A stretch of 64,000 bases of DNA from Enterocloster alcoholdehydrogenati (GCF_013282095.1 NZ_BLTJ01000001.1:372001-436000), one strand, 5' to 3'; shown: positions 32,977 through 42,387, counted from the first letter of the stretch. Translations and numbers: made by a program. The notes: a model not told the origin generated them from the sequence alone.

Positions 32977-34116
32977 TTATTCACCTGCCTTCTCTGACTC
33001 TGAAGCCGCTGTCTCAGGAGCCGCAGCTTCCTGGGTGGAGGTCTCTGTCTCTTCTGTCTGACCGTTGTCTAAAAGCACCTGCTGTCCGTCTACCAGCTCA
33101 TTGCTCCAGCTGGTAATTACCTGGCTGTCTGCGGTAAGTCCGGATTTGATCTCCATGGTATCTCCATCGTAGATACCGGATTCTACCATTGTCTTTTTCG
33201 CGGTTCCGTCTTCATAGCAGTATACGAAAGCCTGCCCGTTATCGTAGTTTACCGCGTCTACGGGAACCGTCATCACGTTCTCTGCCCGATCCATTACCAC
33301 AGTCAGCTTTACCTTTGCACCGTTTGTAAGGCCCGTTCCCTGACTGATGGCTGCCTTTGCATCATAAAGCCCGGTGGAGGCGTTTACCATGGCTCCGATT
33401 TCCGTCACGCTGCCCTCATATGAACTGCCGTTTTTCTCGATCGTTACCCCCTCGCCCACACTCATATTTTTCATAACCTTCTCGGTAACGCCAAACTTCA
33501 CCTGAAGCTGATCGCTGCCTGAAATCACACAGATCTGGCTGGAAGGGCTGACATGGTCGTGAAGCTCCACGCCTCTGCTCTCGATCACACCGCCGATAGG
33601 CGCGGTTACTGTAGTGTACTCCACCTGCAGATCATACTGGGTCTTGGCAGTCTCATAGGCCAGACGGGCGCTGGTGGCTGAATCCTGAGCCTGCTGGAAC
33701 TGCTGCTGAGATACAAAGCCCTGGGCGTATAAAGGCTGAAGCCGAGCCAGTTCTCTGGCTGCGGTATCGGCAGCAACGGAGGCAGACTGCATCTGGAGTT
33801 CCAGGGTCTTTAATGTATCTGAGTCGATTTTACATAAGACCTGGCCTGCCTGCACCGTATCTCCTGCCTGGAAATTCACCTCCAGGATCTCTCCGCTGAT
33901 CTTTGGCATCACCGCCGCTTTTGCCGCCGGCTCTACTGTTCCTGTAAGATCTGTATAGAGCGTAATGTTTCCTGTAGACGGCGTCTGCACGGATACAGTG
34001 GGCCGCGTCTCGTACTGCGGCTCCTCATCATTTCCTGACACCAGTTTAAATACAATCCCTGCTGCCACTAACAGGACCACCGCACCTGCGATCAGTCTCT
34101 TGCTGCTTTTTTTCAT
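32977..34116 (-). CDS. RND efflux periplasmic-adaptor-type protein (HlyD/MFP family)
   Basis: A 379-aa membrane fusion protein. An N-terminal signal anchor (about 8-26) is followed by a biotinyl-lipoyl half-motif (VMPKISGEILEVNFQAGDTVQAGQ), an alpha-helical hairpin of about 70 residues (SASVAADTAAREL through AYETAKTQYDL), the second lipoyl half (VTAPIGGVIESRGVELHDHV) and a beta-barrel domain. The tail is rich in E, T and A and probably disordered. It connects the pump to the outer side of the membrane. GGAAGG precedes the ATG. The pump gene follows after 3 nt. Confidence 0.93.
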   Translation of the reverse strand: MKKSSKRLIAGAVVLLVAAGIVFKLVSGNDEEPQYETRPTVSVQTPSTGNITLYTDLTGTVEPAAKAAVMPKISGEILEVNFQAGDTVQAGQVLCKIDSDTLKTLELQMQSASVAADTAARELARLQPLYAQGFVSQQQFQQAQDSATSARLAYETAKTQYDLQVEYTTVTAPIGGVIESRGVELHDHVSPSSQICVISGSDQLQVKFGVTEKVMKNMSVGEGVTIEKNGSSYEGSVTEIGAMVNASTGLYDAKAAISQGTGLTNGAKVKLTVVMDRAENVMTVPVDAVNYDNGQAFVYCYEDGTAKKTMVESGIYDGDTMEIKSGLTADSQVITSWSNELVDGQQVLLDNGQTEETETSTQEAAAPETAASESEKAGE

Positions 34117-34150
34117 TTCTTTCTGCCTTCCTTTCTTTTATGCACGATTT

Positions 34151-34768
34151 TTAATCCCTGATTCCTCGGTCCAATATGGCAAACTGCTGATATACCATGT
34201 TTTTCAGTTCCCTGGGGTCAGCGGCCTGATCCAGCTGGAGCATGGAAATCCGTATGATCACCAAAAGCCCCATTTCGATGGCACAGCGCAGCCGCTCCTC
34301 GTTCAGCTCCCCATAACCGGTCCGGTCCATGGCCTCGAAACATTCCTTTTCGCTTTTTTCCCGCAGCCTGCGCCCGCCAAACTCTGCTTCTGTCCGTACA
34401 GCCACCTCCCGGCAGGTCTCGTCCTCCAGCATCCGTCTGCAGAATTCCCAGCAGTCTCTGTAGCTTTCATCTGTCATAATGCGCTCCACCAAAAGCTCCA
34501 TGGACTCATGAAACGTACCCCTCTTTTCCCGAAAGGCTTCCACAAGCCCCTGCTCCAGGCGTTCCCTTCTCTGCCGCATCATACAGGCAAACAGATCATC
34601 CTTGCTCTCAAAGTACAGATAAAAGCTGGCTCTGGATATTCCGGCCCGCTTGATCAGGCTGCTGATCCGGATTTCTGAATAAGGCGTCGTCATGAACTCT
34701 GTGTGCATTGCATCCAGGATCGCCTGCTTTTTGTAATCACCCAGATTCATGAATTTCTCTGTGGGCAT
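34151..34768 (-). CDS. TetR-family repressor of the RND operon
   Basis: A 205-aa TetR regulator. The N-terminal helix-turn-helix is clear (ISSLIKRAGISRASFYLYFESKDDLF); the rest is an all-helical ligand domain of unknown specificity. The ATG at 34768 is chosen because AAAGGAG is 9 nt away, whereas an ATG at 34777 would touch it. It is the first gene of the operon with the adaptor and pump, 34 bp downstream. A TTGTC-N5-GACAA inverted repeat overlapping the -35 box of its promoter is the likely operator. Confidence 0.9.
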   Translation of the reverse strand: MPTEKFMNLGDYKKQAILDAMHTEFMTTPYSEIRISSLIKRAGISRASFYLYFESKDDLFACMMRQRRERLEQGLVEAFREKRGTFHESMELLVERIMTDESYRDCWEFCRRMLEDETCREVAVRTEAEFGGRRLREKSEKECFEAMDRTGYGELNEERLRCAIEMGLLVIIRISMLQLDQAADPRELKNMVYQQFAILDRGIRD

Positions 34769-34794
34769 TTTTTTCATCTCCTTTACCCTTAACC

Positions 34795-34822
34795 ATTATA
34801 TGGACTTTTGTCTAATTGACAA
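34795..34822 (-). promoter_or_regulatory. Promoter and TetR-type operator of the RND operon
   Basis: On the minus strand -35 TTGTCA (34817-34822), 16-nt spacer, -10 TATAAT (34795-34800). The inverted repeat TTGTC-TAATT-GACAA (34808-34822) overlaps the -35 box, as expected for repression by the TetR protein encoded next to it. Confidence 0.65.
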
Positions 34823-34837
34823 TAGGCAAAATAAAAT

Positions 34838-34862
34838 CAAATGCACAAAATTTGTGCATTTG
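34838..34862. promoter_or_regulatory. Perfect 12-bp palindrome between the two tetR genes
   Basis: CAAATGCACAAA (34838-34849), one base, then TTTGTGCATTTG (34851-34862). On the minus strand it is followed by ATTTTATTTT, so it may end transcription of the upstream tetR gene (34907-35500); it could also be an operator just upstream of the RND promoter. Confidence 0.5.
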
Positions 34863-34906
34863 ACCCTTGAGTGTAATAATTTTTAGTTTTATTTTAGATT
34901 TTTATC

Positions 34907-35500
34907 TCATGTTTCCGGCGTCTGATTTCGCTGCAGGCTTCGGGCCAGAGCTGCCTCGACCCCTCCTCCAAACAGAAAATCCAGGCGCATCATCGCGTCT
35001 AAGAGCGACTCCCCGTTTATGGTGCCGTCCGATTCCATCCAGCTGATCAAAAGTCCTCTGGCAGTATACTGGCACATACTGCTGATCATCTGTTTATCCT
35101 TCCCGCAGATATCCGTCCCCTCAGCGATGCGGTCCACCATACAGTCGAAAATGACCTCGCCTGCAGACTTAAGACAGTCCCGCACCTCCTCGTTGACGGC
35201 GGACCGGAACAGATTGCAGAACAGGCCTCTGTGCTCCTCCAGATATTCAGCGCCTCTCATGCAGGCCTTCTGGGGGTCTGTCTCATTCTGGTTTACGGTC
35301 ATGATCTCCACAACCCGCTGTACGGAATATTCTACATATGCTCTCAGCACCTGATAAATGTCCTGGTAATGGTAGTAAAACGTATTTCGGGAAATACCGC
35401 AGCGGTCCGTAATATCCTTGACTGTGATCTTATCCACAGGCTTTGACGAAGCCAGATCACCGAATACTTTCATGATCGCCATTTTTGTAAAGGATGCCAT
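34907..35500 (-). CDS. TetR-family regulator (second)
   Basis: A 197-aa TetR-type protein. Helix-turn-helix residues are KITVKDITDRCGISRNTFYYHYQDIY; the C-terminal half is helical with several cysteines and methionines. I chose the ATG at 35500 (MASFTKMAIMK), although the AGGAGA upstream is about 13 nt away; 35482 and 35548 are alternatives. It has its own promoter (TATAAT at 35563-35568). It may also act on the RND operon or on a target elsewhere. Confidence 0.85.
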   Translation of the reverse strand: MASFTKMAIMKVFGDLASSKPVDKITVKDITDRCGISRNTFYYHYQDIYQVLRAYVEYSVQRVVEIMTVNQNETDPQKACMRGAEYLEEHRGLFCNLFRSAVNEEVRDCLKSAGEVIFDCMVDRIAEGTDICGKDKQMISSMCQYTARGLLISWMESDGTINGESLLDAMMRLDFLFGGGVEAALARSLQRNQTPET

Positions 35501-35562
35501 AGGCAGAAAATGTCTCCTGTTCTTTATTTTTGCAAAGGGATATGCCATTGCGGTTTTGATCT

Positions 35563-35591
35563 ATTATATCGTAAAATCGTTTTCACCGCAA
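35563..35591 (-). promoter_or_regulatory. Promoter of the second tetR gene
   Basis: On the minus strand -10 TATAAT (35563-35568) with a weak -35 TTGCGG (35586-35591) at 17 nt. A small CCGC-AAG-GCGG palindrome overlaps the -35 box. Confidence 0.5.
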
Positions 35592-35622
35592 GGCGGAGAA
35601 AAAAGGAACTGCTCAGACATGA

Positions 35623-35670
35623 AAAACAGACCACGGCCGAAGAGCCTGCCCTCCGTCCGTGGTCTGTTTT
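35623..35670 (-). terminator. Terminator of gltB-gltD
   Basis: A perfect 14-bp stem, AAAACAGACCACGG (35623-35636) with CCGTGGTCTGTTTT (35657-35670), is followed by a T run on the minus strand, about 40 nt past the gltD stop. Confidence 0.9.
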
Positions 35671-35708
35671 CCTGTCTGCCGCTCATATGCTTTTGCGGCG
35701 CTTATACC

Positions 35709-37196
35709 TTAGAAAAGATTTGTATAGCCCATCAAGTCTTTATCCACCTCTCTGGCTGCCTCTCTTCCCTCTCGGATGGCCCATACCACCAGAGACTGCC
35801 CCCGGCGCATATCCCCGGCGGCAAAAACGCGGTCTGCGCTGGTCTTATAGCTGTCTGCCTGGGTGGCGGCGGTCAAACGGCTGCCAAGCTCTACGCCAAA
35901 GGCCTCTGCCACATACTCCTGACAGCCCACAAAGCCTGCGGCGATGAGCACCAGATCCGCCTGCACCTCCCGCTCACTTCCCTCCACAGGGGCCATCACG
36001 GTTCGTCCGCTTTCGGGATCTTTTCTGGAAGCCAGATTTACAAGAACCGCTTTTGTTACATTTCCCTCGCTGTCCTTGATAAATTCCTTCACTGTAGTCT
36101 GGTACACTCTTGGATCCGAGCCGAATACGGCGATGGCTTCCTGCTGGCCGTAATCTGTCTTTAAGACTTTCGGCCACTCCGGCCAGGTATTGTCCCCAGT
36201 CCGCTCTGCGGGAGGCTTTGGCATCATCTCCAGCTGAAGCACGGAAGCACAGCCCTGACGGATGGAGGTTCCCACACAGTCGTTTCCCGTGTCTCCGCCT
36301 CCGATGACAATGACGTGCTTATCCCTGGCAGATATGCAGGCTCCATCCTCCAGATTGGAATCCAGCAGACTCTTTGTGGCAGACTTTAAAAAATCTACTG
36401 CAAAATAAATTCCTGCAGCGTCTCTTCCCGGAACATCGATGTTTCTTGGATTGGAAGCTCCGCAGGCCAAGATTACCCGGTCGAAATCGCGCAGAATCCT
36501 GGATGCTTTGCAGTTTCTTCCCACATCCGCGTTTGTCACAAAGGAAACACCTTCCTCCTTCATGATCTCCACCTTCCGGTCAATGACCCATTTCTCCAGC
36601 TTCATATTTGGGATGCCGTACATCAGAAGGCCGCCGATACGGTCGCTGCGTTCAAATACAGTAACCAGGTGGCCTCTCTTATTAAGCTGATCTGCCGCGG
36701 CAAGGCCCGCAGGGCCGGAGCCGATGACAGCCACCTTCTTTCCCGTTCGGACCGCCGGGGGATTTGCCTTTGCGTACCCCTCTTTATAGGCCTTTTCAAT
36801 AATGGCGTGTTCATTTTCCTTCACGCTGACCGGAGAACCGTTTAGGCCGCAGGTACAGGCTGCCTCGCAGGGAGCCGGGCAGACTCTGGAGGTAAACTCC
36901 GGAAAGCTGTTTGTCTTTTTCAGGCGGCGAAATGCCTGCTGCCAGTTGCCTGTATATACAAGGTCATTCCACTCCGGGATCAGGTTATTTAATGGGCAGC
37001 CGCTTACCATACCGCCCATCATCATGCCTGACTGGCAGAAGGGAACGCCGCAGTCCATACAGCGGGCGCCCTGTTTTCTCTGCTCCGTTTCGCTTAAGGG
37101 GAGGTGGAACTCCTTCCAGTTTTTAATCCTCTCTCTGGGGGAAACCTCCTTGCTGGTTTCCCTCTCATATTCTAAAAATCCTGTTATCTTACCCAT
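35709..37196 (-). CDS. gltD: Glutamate synthase small subunit
   Basis: A 495-aa flavoprotein that feeds electrons from NAD(P)H to GltB. The N-terminal region carries cysteine clusters for iron-sulfur centres ([14 protein letters not shown] and [14 protein letters not shown]). A FAD-binding [14 protein letters not shown] and an NAD(P)H-binding GGGDTGNDC follow. Length and order match the family. The start is fixed by AAAGGAGGTG, 7 nt upstream and overlapping the gltB stop; the gap between the genes is 15 nt. Confidence 0.96.
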   Translation of the reverse strand: MGKITGFLEYERETSKEVSPRERIKNWKEFHLPLSETEQRKQGARCMDCGVPFCQSGMMMGGMVSGCPLNNLIPEWNDLVYTGNWQQAFRRLKKTNSFPEFTSRVCPAPCEAACTCGLNGSPVSVKENEHAIIEKAYKEGYAKANPPAVRTGKKVAVIGSGPAGLAAADQLNKRGHLVTVFERSDRIGGLLMYGIPNMKLEKWVIDRKVEIMKEEGVSFVTNADVGRNCKASRILRDFDRVILACGASNPRNIDVPGRDAAGIYFAVDFLKSATKSLLDSNLEDGACISARDKHVIVIGGGDTGNDCVGTSIRQGCASVLQLEMMPKPPAERTGDNTWPEWPKVLKTDYGQQEAIAVFGSDPRVYQTTVKEFIKDSEGNVTKAVLVNLASRKDPESGRTVMAPVEGSEREVQADLVLIAAGFVGCQEYVAEAFGVELGSRLTAATQADSYKTSADRVFAAGDMRRGQSLVVWAIREGREAAREVDKDLMGYTNLF

Positions 37197-37211
37197 CTGT
37201 CTGCACCTCCT

Positions 37212-40200
37212 TTAGCCTCTGATGTTAGCGTAAAACGCTTCGATCTGCGCCTGCTCGCTGTTGAGTCCCTTTCCCTCCATCTGCACGATGGCATTCATCA
37301 TGCGGCGGTAATCATGTGGAACAATCTTCTTAAACATGGGCAGATACTCGCCAAAGTGCGCCAGAACCTCTTTACCCTTTTCCGAATTGGTATAAGCCAC
37401 GTGCTCCTGAATCAGTTCCTTCAATTCCAGCACGTCATATTTGCCCGATACCTCCTCAAAGGATACCAGTTCCTTATTCAGCCTCTTATAAAAGCTGCGG
37501 TCCTCATCCAGCACATAGGCGATGCCGCCGCTCATACCTGCGGCAAAATTCTTGCCTGTGGGGCCAAGAACCACCACACAGCCCCCGGTCATATATTCAC
37601 AGCCGTGGTCGCCTACGCCTTCCACCACTGCCGTTGCACCGGAATTGCGGACACAGAAACGCTCGCCGGCGATGCCGTTGATAAAGGCCTTGCCGCTTGT
37701 AGCTCCATAGAGGGCAACGTTTCCTATTATAATGTTTTCTTCTGCCTTAAATGGCACACCCTGAGGCGGATATACCACCAGCTTGCCGCCGGAAAGCCCT
37801 TTTCCGAAATAATCATTGGAATCTCCGGTCAGCTCCAGAGTCAGGCCCCTGGGGATAAATGCACCAAAGCTCTGGCCGCCGCTGCCGCTGCAGCCGATGG
37901 TAAAGGTATCCTCCGGCAGTCCCTCCGGGTATTTTCTCGTAAGCTCTGCCCCGAATATGGTTCCCAGCGTGCGGTTTATGTTCGTCACGTCAATCTGCAG
38001 GCTCTTCTTCTGACCATTGTTCAGAGCGCTCTTTAATTTCCTAAGAAGGATGCTCTCGTCAATGGTATCCTCCAGATGGAAATCAAACACCTGCTTTTCA
38101 TGGTATCCGGCCAGTTTCTCACCCTGATAGGGGTTATCCAGGATCTGGCTTAAATCCACCTGTCTTGCACGGCTGTAGGAAATATCCTCTTTTCTCTTTA
38201 AGAGATCCGTGCGGCCCACCAGCTCATCTATGGTGCGTACCCCCAGCTTTGCCATGTACTCCCTCAATTCCTCTGCAATAAACTTCATAAAGTTTACCAC
38301 ATACTCCGGCTTACCCTTAAAGCGTTTGCGAAGCTCCGGATTCTGGGTTGCAATTCCCATGGGACAGGTATCCAGATTGCAGACGCGCATCATCACACAG
38401 CCCATTGCAACGAGAGGGGCGGTGGCAAAGCCAAATTCCTCTGCGCCCAGCATACAGGCAATGGCCACATCCCGTCCGGTCATCAGCTTTCCGTCTGTCT
38501 CTAACACTACCCGGTCGCGCAGCCCGTTCATAATCAGGGACTGATGGGCCTCAGCCACACCCAGCTCCCAGGGAAGGCCTGCGTTGTAGATAGAGTTTCT
38601 GGGAGCCGCACCCGTTCCGCCGTCATAGGAGGAAACAAGGATCACCTGGGCTCCCGCCTTGGCCACTCCCGCCGCCACCGTACCTACACCAGCCTCAGAT
38701 ACCAGCTTGACCGAGATCCTGGCCCTGGTATTGGCATTTTTCAGGTCATAGATCAGCTGGGCCAGATCCTCAATGGAATAAATATCGTGATGAGGCGGCG
38801 GAGAGATCAGGCTCACGCCTGTGGTAGAATGTCTCGTCTTTGCCACCCAGGGATATACCTTTTTGCCCGGCAGCTGTCCGCCCTCTCCCGGCTTTGCGCC
38901 CTGGGCCATCTTGATCTGGATCTCCTGAGCGCTGACCAGGTACCGGCTGGTCACGCCGAACCGGCCAGAAGCTACCTGCTTGATGGCGGAACAGCGGTTG
39001 CGGTCTGCTGGTCCCGGTACCAGGCGATCCAGACTCTCGCCGCCCTCTCCTGTATTGGATTTTCCATGGATCCGGTTCATGGCGATGGCCAGCGTCTCAT
39101 GGGCCTCCTGGGAAATGGATCCGTAGGACATGGCCCCCGTCTTAAAGCGGCGCACAATGGAATCGGCACTCTCCACCTGATCCAGGGGAATACCGCCGTT
39201 TTCAGGATAGCAAAAATCCATAAGGCTTCTTAAATGGTACGTCTTTCCCTCCTCATCCAGAGCATGGCTGTACTGCTTGAAAATGGAGTAGTCCCCTGTC
39301 CTTACAGCCTCCTGAAGGAGATGGATTGTGAGTGGATTGTATAAATGCTCCTCCTGGCCCGACCGTGACTTGTGGCTTCCCACGCTGTCCAGGGTCAGAT
39401 CCACGTCCAGCCCCAGAGGATCAAACGCCGCAGAATGAAGGGTATCCACATCATTTGCTATATCATCTAAGGTAATGCCCCCTACACGGCTGACCGTATC
39501 GGTGAAATACTTATCCACCACCTCTTTGGAAATGCCAATGGCTTCAAAAATCTGGGATCCCTGATAGGACTGTATGGTAGAAATCCCCATTTTCGATGCA
39601 ATCTTTACAATGCCGTGAAGCACAGCGTTGTCATAATCCTTCACTGCCGCATAGTAATCCTTATCCAGCATCTTTGTCTCAATAAGATAGCGAATGGATT
39701 CGTGGGCCAGATAGGGGTTGATGGCGCAGGCGCCGTAGCCCAAAAGCGCAGCAAAATGATGCACCTCTCTCGGCTCAGCACTCTCTAAGATCAGCGCCAC
39801 GCTGGTACGCTTCTTGGTGCGCACCAGATACTGCTGCAGAGCGGAAACAGCTAACAGGGAAGGAATAGGCACATGGTTCTCATCAATATCCCGGTCAGAC
39901 AGGATAATAATATTTGCCCCGTCCTTGTGTGCCCGGTCCGCCTCCAGAAACAGCCGGTCAATGGCCTTTTCAAGAGAAGTGTTCTTATAATAGGTAATGG
40001 GGATCACTTCTACCTTAAATCCCGGCTTTTTCATGGCCTTGATCTTCAGCAGATCCGTCTCTGTGAGAATGGGATTTTCCACCTTAAGGATCTTGCAGTT
40101 ATCCGCCGTTTCCTCCAGGATATTTCCCTCCTCGCCCACATAGACAGTGGTAGAGGTAACGATCTCTTCCCGGATCGCGTCGATGGGCGGGTTAGTCACC

Positions 40201-41753
40201 TGAGCAAAAAGCTGCTTAAAGTAGTTAAACAGGGGCTGATGTTTCTTTGACAGCACGGCTAACGGAGAATCCACGCCCATGGCGGACACCGCTTCTGCTC
40301 CGTTTAATGCCATGGGAAGGATCATGGTCTTATACTGCTCATAGGTATAACCATAGGTCTTTTGCAGGCGCAGTCTCCAGTCCTTTGTCATCTCCGGCAC
40401 ACCCTGGTTGGGCACAGACAGCTCCTTTAAATTAACCAGATTGGAATCCAGCCACTCTCCGTAGGGATTTCTGCGGGCATAGCGCAGCTTAAGTTCCTCG
40501 TCACTGATCATTTTTCCCTGCAGGGTATCTACAAGAAGCATCTTTCCGGGACGGAGACGGTCTTTCCTGACCACCGCAGTCTGGTCTACTTCAATAGCCC
40601 CCACCTCTGAGGACAGGATCATATAGCCGTCCTTTGTAATATAATACCGGGAGGGACGAAGGCCGTTGCGGTCCAGGACAGCCCCTAACATATCTCCGTC
40701 CGTAAAGAGGATGGAGGCCGGGCCGTCCCACGGCTCCATCATGGTGGCGTAATACCGGTAAAAATCTTTTATCTCACCGTCCATGTATTTGTCATGCTCC
40801 CACGGGGCCGGTATCGTCACCATAACAGCCAGAGGAAGATCCATGCCGCTCATGACCATAAATTCCAGGGCATTATCCAGCATGGCCGAATCAGAGCCCT
40901 CCTGATTGATGATGGGAAGGACCTTGTGCATATCCGAGCGGAAATACTCGGATTCCATGTTTTCCTCCCTTGCCACCATCTTATCCACATTTCCGCGGAT
41001 GGTGTTGATCTCGCCGTTGTGAACAATCAGGCGGTAGGGATGAGCGCGCATCCAGCTTGGGTTCGTATTGGTGCTGAACCGGGAATGGACAATGGCGATG
41101 GCAGATTCATAATCCGGATCCTGAAGATCCTCAAAGAAAAGACGAAGTTCCCCTACCAGGAACATACCCTTGTATACAATGGTGCGGCTGCTTAAGGATA
41201 CAACATATGTATCCTCGTTGCTCTGTTCAAATACGCGGCGGGCCACATAAAGCCTGCGGTCAAAGTCAAGTCCCTTCTCTGCGCCCTCCGGCTTTTCTAC
41301 AAAGCCCTGGGCGATATAAGGCATCACGTCAACAGCTTTCTTTCCCAGGACATCGGGAGCCGTGGGGACAACTCTCCAGCCTAAAAAATTCATGCCTTCC
41401 TTTTTGACTATGATCTCGAACATCTTCATGGCCTGGTTTCTGGCAAGCTCATCCTGTGGGAAGAAGAACATACCAACGCCGTATTCCCTCTCCCCTTTCA
41501 GGGAAATGCCTGACTGGGAAGCAGCTTTTTTGAAAAAACGGTGAGAGATCTGAAGCATGATGCCGACGCCGTCGCCGGTCTTGCCCTCGGCATCCTTACC
41601 GGCTCTGTGCTCCAGGTTCTCTACGATGTGGAGCGCCTGATCCACTGTCTTATGTGTTTTGATGCCCTTTATGTTGGCAACCGCGCCGATACCGCAGTTA
41701 TCATGCTCAAAACGAGGGTCATACAGTCCTGGCTGTTTTTGTCTGGGGTCCAT
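37212..41753 (-). CDS. gltB: Glutamate synthase large subunit
   Basis: A 1513-aa enzyme making two glutamates from glutamine and 2-oxoglutarate, the main route of nitrogen assimilation with glutamine synthetase. The N-terminal glutaminase domain is preceded by about 19 propeptide residues ending before CGIG, so Cys20 is the likely nucleophile after processing. The FMN-binding synthase domain (about 830-1180) includes PGEGGQLPGKKV and the 3Fe-4S cysteines CVMMRVCNLDTCPMG. A C-terminal GXGXG beta-helix closes the protein. The ATG at 41753 lies 9 nt after AAAGG; the in-frame ATG at 41762 touches it. Its promoter has a palindrome upstream that could bind an activator. Confidence 0.97.
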   Translation of the reverse strand: MDPRQKQPGLYDPRFEHDNCGIGAVANIKGIKTHKTVDQALHIVENLEHRAGKDAEGKTGDGVGIMLQISHRFFKKAASQSGISLKGEREYGVGMFFFPQDELARNQAMKMFEIIVKKEGMNFLGWRVVPTAPDVLGKKAVDVMPYIAQGFVEKPEGAEKGLDFDRRLYVARRVFEQSNEDTYVVSLSSRTIVYKGMFLVGELRLFFEDLQDPDYESAIAIVHSRFSTNTNPSWMRAHPYRLIVHNGEINTIRGNVDKMVAREENMESEYFRSDMHKVLPIINQEGSDSAMLDNALEFMVMSGMDLPLAVMVTIPAPWEHDKYMDGEIKDFYRYYATMMEPWDGPASILFTDGDMLGAVLDRNGLRPSRYYITKDGYMILSSEVGAIEVDQTAVVRKDRLRPGKMLLVDTLQGKMISDEELKLRYARRNPYGEWLDSNLVNLKELSVPNQGVPEMTKDWRLRLQKTYGYTYEQYKTMILPMALNGAEAVSAMGVDSPLAVLSKKHQPLFNYFKQLFAQVTNPPIDAIREEIVTSTTVYVGEEGNILEETADNCKILKVENPILTETDLLKIKAMKKPGFKVEVIPITYYKNTSLEKAIDRLFLEADRAHKDGANIIILSDRDIDENHVPIPSLLAVSALQQYLVRTKKRTSVALILESAEPREVHHFAALLGYGACAINPYLAHESIRYLIETKMLDKDYYAAVKDYDNAVLHGIVKIASKMGISTIQSYQGSQIFEAIGISKEVVDKYFTDTVSRVGGITLDDIANDVDTLHSAAFDPLGLDVDLTLDSVGSHKSRSGQEEHLYNPLTIHLLQEAVRTGDYSIFKQYSHALDEEGKTYHLRSLMDFCYPENGGIPLDQVESADSIVRRFKTGAMSYGSISQEAHETLAIAMNRIHGKSNTGEGGESLDRLVPGPADRNRCSAIKQVASGRFGVTSRYLVSAQEIQIKMAQGAKPGEGGQLPGKKVYPWVAKTRHSTTGVSLISPPPHHDIYSIEDLAQLIYDLKNANTRARISVKLVSEAGVGTVAAGVAKAGAQVILVSSYDGGTGAAPRNSIYNAGLPWELGVAEAHQSLIMNGLRDRVVLETDGKLMTGRDVAIACMLGAEEFGFATAPLVAMGCVMMRVCNLDTCPMGIATQNPELRKRFKGKPEYVVNFMKFIAEELREYMAKLGVRTIDELVGRTDLLKRKEDISYSRARQVDLSQILDNPYQGEKLAGYHEKQVFDFHLEDTIDESILLRKLKSALNNGQKKSLQIDVTNINRTLGTIFGAELTRKYPEGLPEDTFTIGCSGSGGQSFGAFIPRGLTLELTGDSNDYFGKGLSGGKLVVYPPQGVPFKAEENIIIGNVALYGATSGKAFINGIAGERFCVRNSGATAVVEGVGDHGCEYMTGGCVVVLGPTGKNFAAGMSGGIAYVLDEDRSFYKRLNKELVSFEEVSGKYDVLELKELIQEHVAYTNSEKGKEVLAHFGEYLPMFKKIVPHDYRRMMNAIVQMEGKGLNSEQAQIEAFYANIRG

Positions 41754-41882
41754 AAAATACATCCTTTCCCATCACATCCTTAAAAGAGGCAGCCTGTTTG
41801 TCTGGGGGATGAAGGCGCCCTTTCTTCCGCTTTTACATAGTAAAGCGACGGCACAGTGATGTTTCATAGTGTTTATGGAGCA

Positions 41883-41911
41883 ATCATACTACGGCAGACC
41901 CTGTTTGTAAA
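41883..41911 (-). promoter_or_regulatory. Sigma-A promoter of gltB-gltD
   Basis: On the minus strand -35 TTTACA (41906-41911), 17-nt spacer, -10 TATGAT (41883-41888). The predicted leader is about 120 nt. Confidence 0.65.
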
Positions 41912-41933
41912 TAAAAAATTTTGCAGCTATTGT

Positions 41934-41974
41934 CAGATAATTAGTCTTTTTTTATTTTTTTTACTAATTATCTG
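41934..41974. promoter_or_regulatory. Inverted repeat upstream of the gltB promoter
   Basis: CAGATAATTAGT (41934-41945) and ACTAATTATCTG (41963-41974) are perfect 12-bp arms around a T-rich 17-nt loop. The centre lies about 78 bp upstream of the predicted gltB start of transcription, a place used by activators of the GltC type. No T tail marks it as a terminator. Confidence 0.45.
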
Positions 41975-42104
41975 TATATTTATCTTTATGATCCGTTTTT
42001 ATCTCCTTTGTGTCATTGTCTTTTCTCATTTTCCGCAGAGTACGGCGCGCACTTTTTCTGTTCATCCAGCCAAGCAGAAGCACGATCAAGGCTGCAGGGA
42101 TCAT
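41964..42104 (-). CDS. Possible small membrane protein in the gltB-csoR gap
   Basis: The 630 bp between gltB and csoR contain no large gene. A 46-codon frame (ATG at 42104) encodes one hydrophobic helix (MIPAALIVLLLGWM) and a long basic tail. A strong AGGAGG lies too far upstream (about 18 nt) and instead fits an ATG at 42120 in another frame, which gives a 35-aa polar peptide ending at 42013. A one-base shift would join that start to the hydrophobic frame. Either may be real, or neither. Confidence 0.3.
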   Translation of the reverse strand: MIPAALIVLLLGWMNRKSARRTLRKMRKDNDTKEIKTDHKDKYTDN

Positions 42105-42282
42105 CCTTTTTCACTGTCATTTCCTCCCTCCTGCGTACATTCCCATGAACCCGGCGTACCTGCTTGTTTCTGCTGTCTTTTCTTTTGTTTTACCATGCCA
42201 TAAATCACACTTTACGTCAATGCAACCAATAAAGTCGTAAAATTTTCGACAGATTTTAGTGATATTTTTTGCATTTTTTCTC

Positions 42283-42336
42283 TTGATTTATACCCCATCA
42301 GGGTATATAATCGCTACATACCCCACCAGGGTATAC
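42283..42336 (+). promoter_or_regulatory. csoR-copA promoter with two CsoR operators
   Basis: -35 TTGATT (42283-42288), 17-nt spacer, -10 TATAAT (42306-42311). Operator 1, TATACCCC-ATCA-GGGTATA (42289-42307), fills the spacer; operator 2, ATACCCCACCAGGGTAT (42318-42334), covers the start of transcription. Both match the TACCC...GGGTA pattern of CsoR. Repressor on either site would block polymerase until copper binds. Confidence 0.85.
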
Positions 42337-42387
42337 ATCCTTCCAGGATATTCAGAATGCATACACAGACACATAAGGAGGAATCAT

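Noticed and set aside
37314-38036. A 240-codon plus-strand open frame opposite gltB
   Set aside because: Antisense to the conserved C-terminal GXGXG domain.
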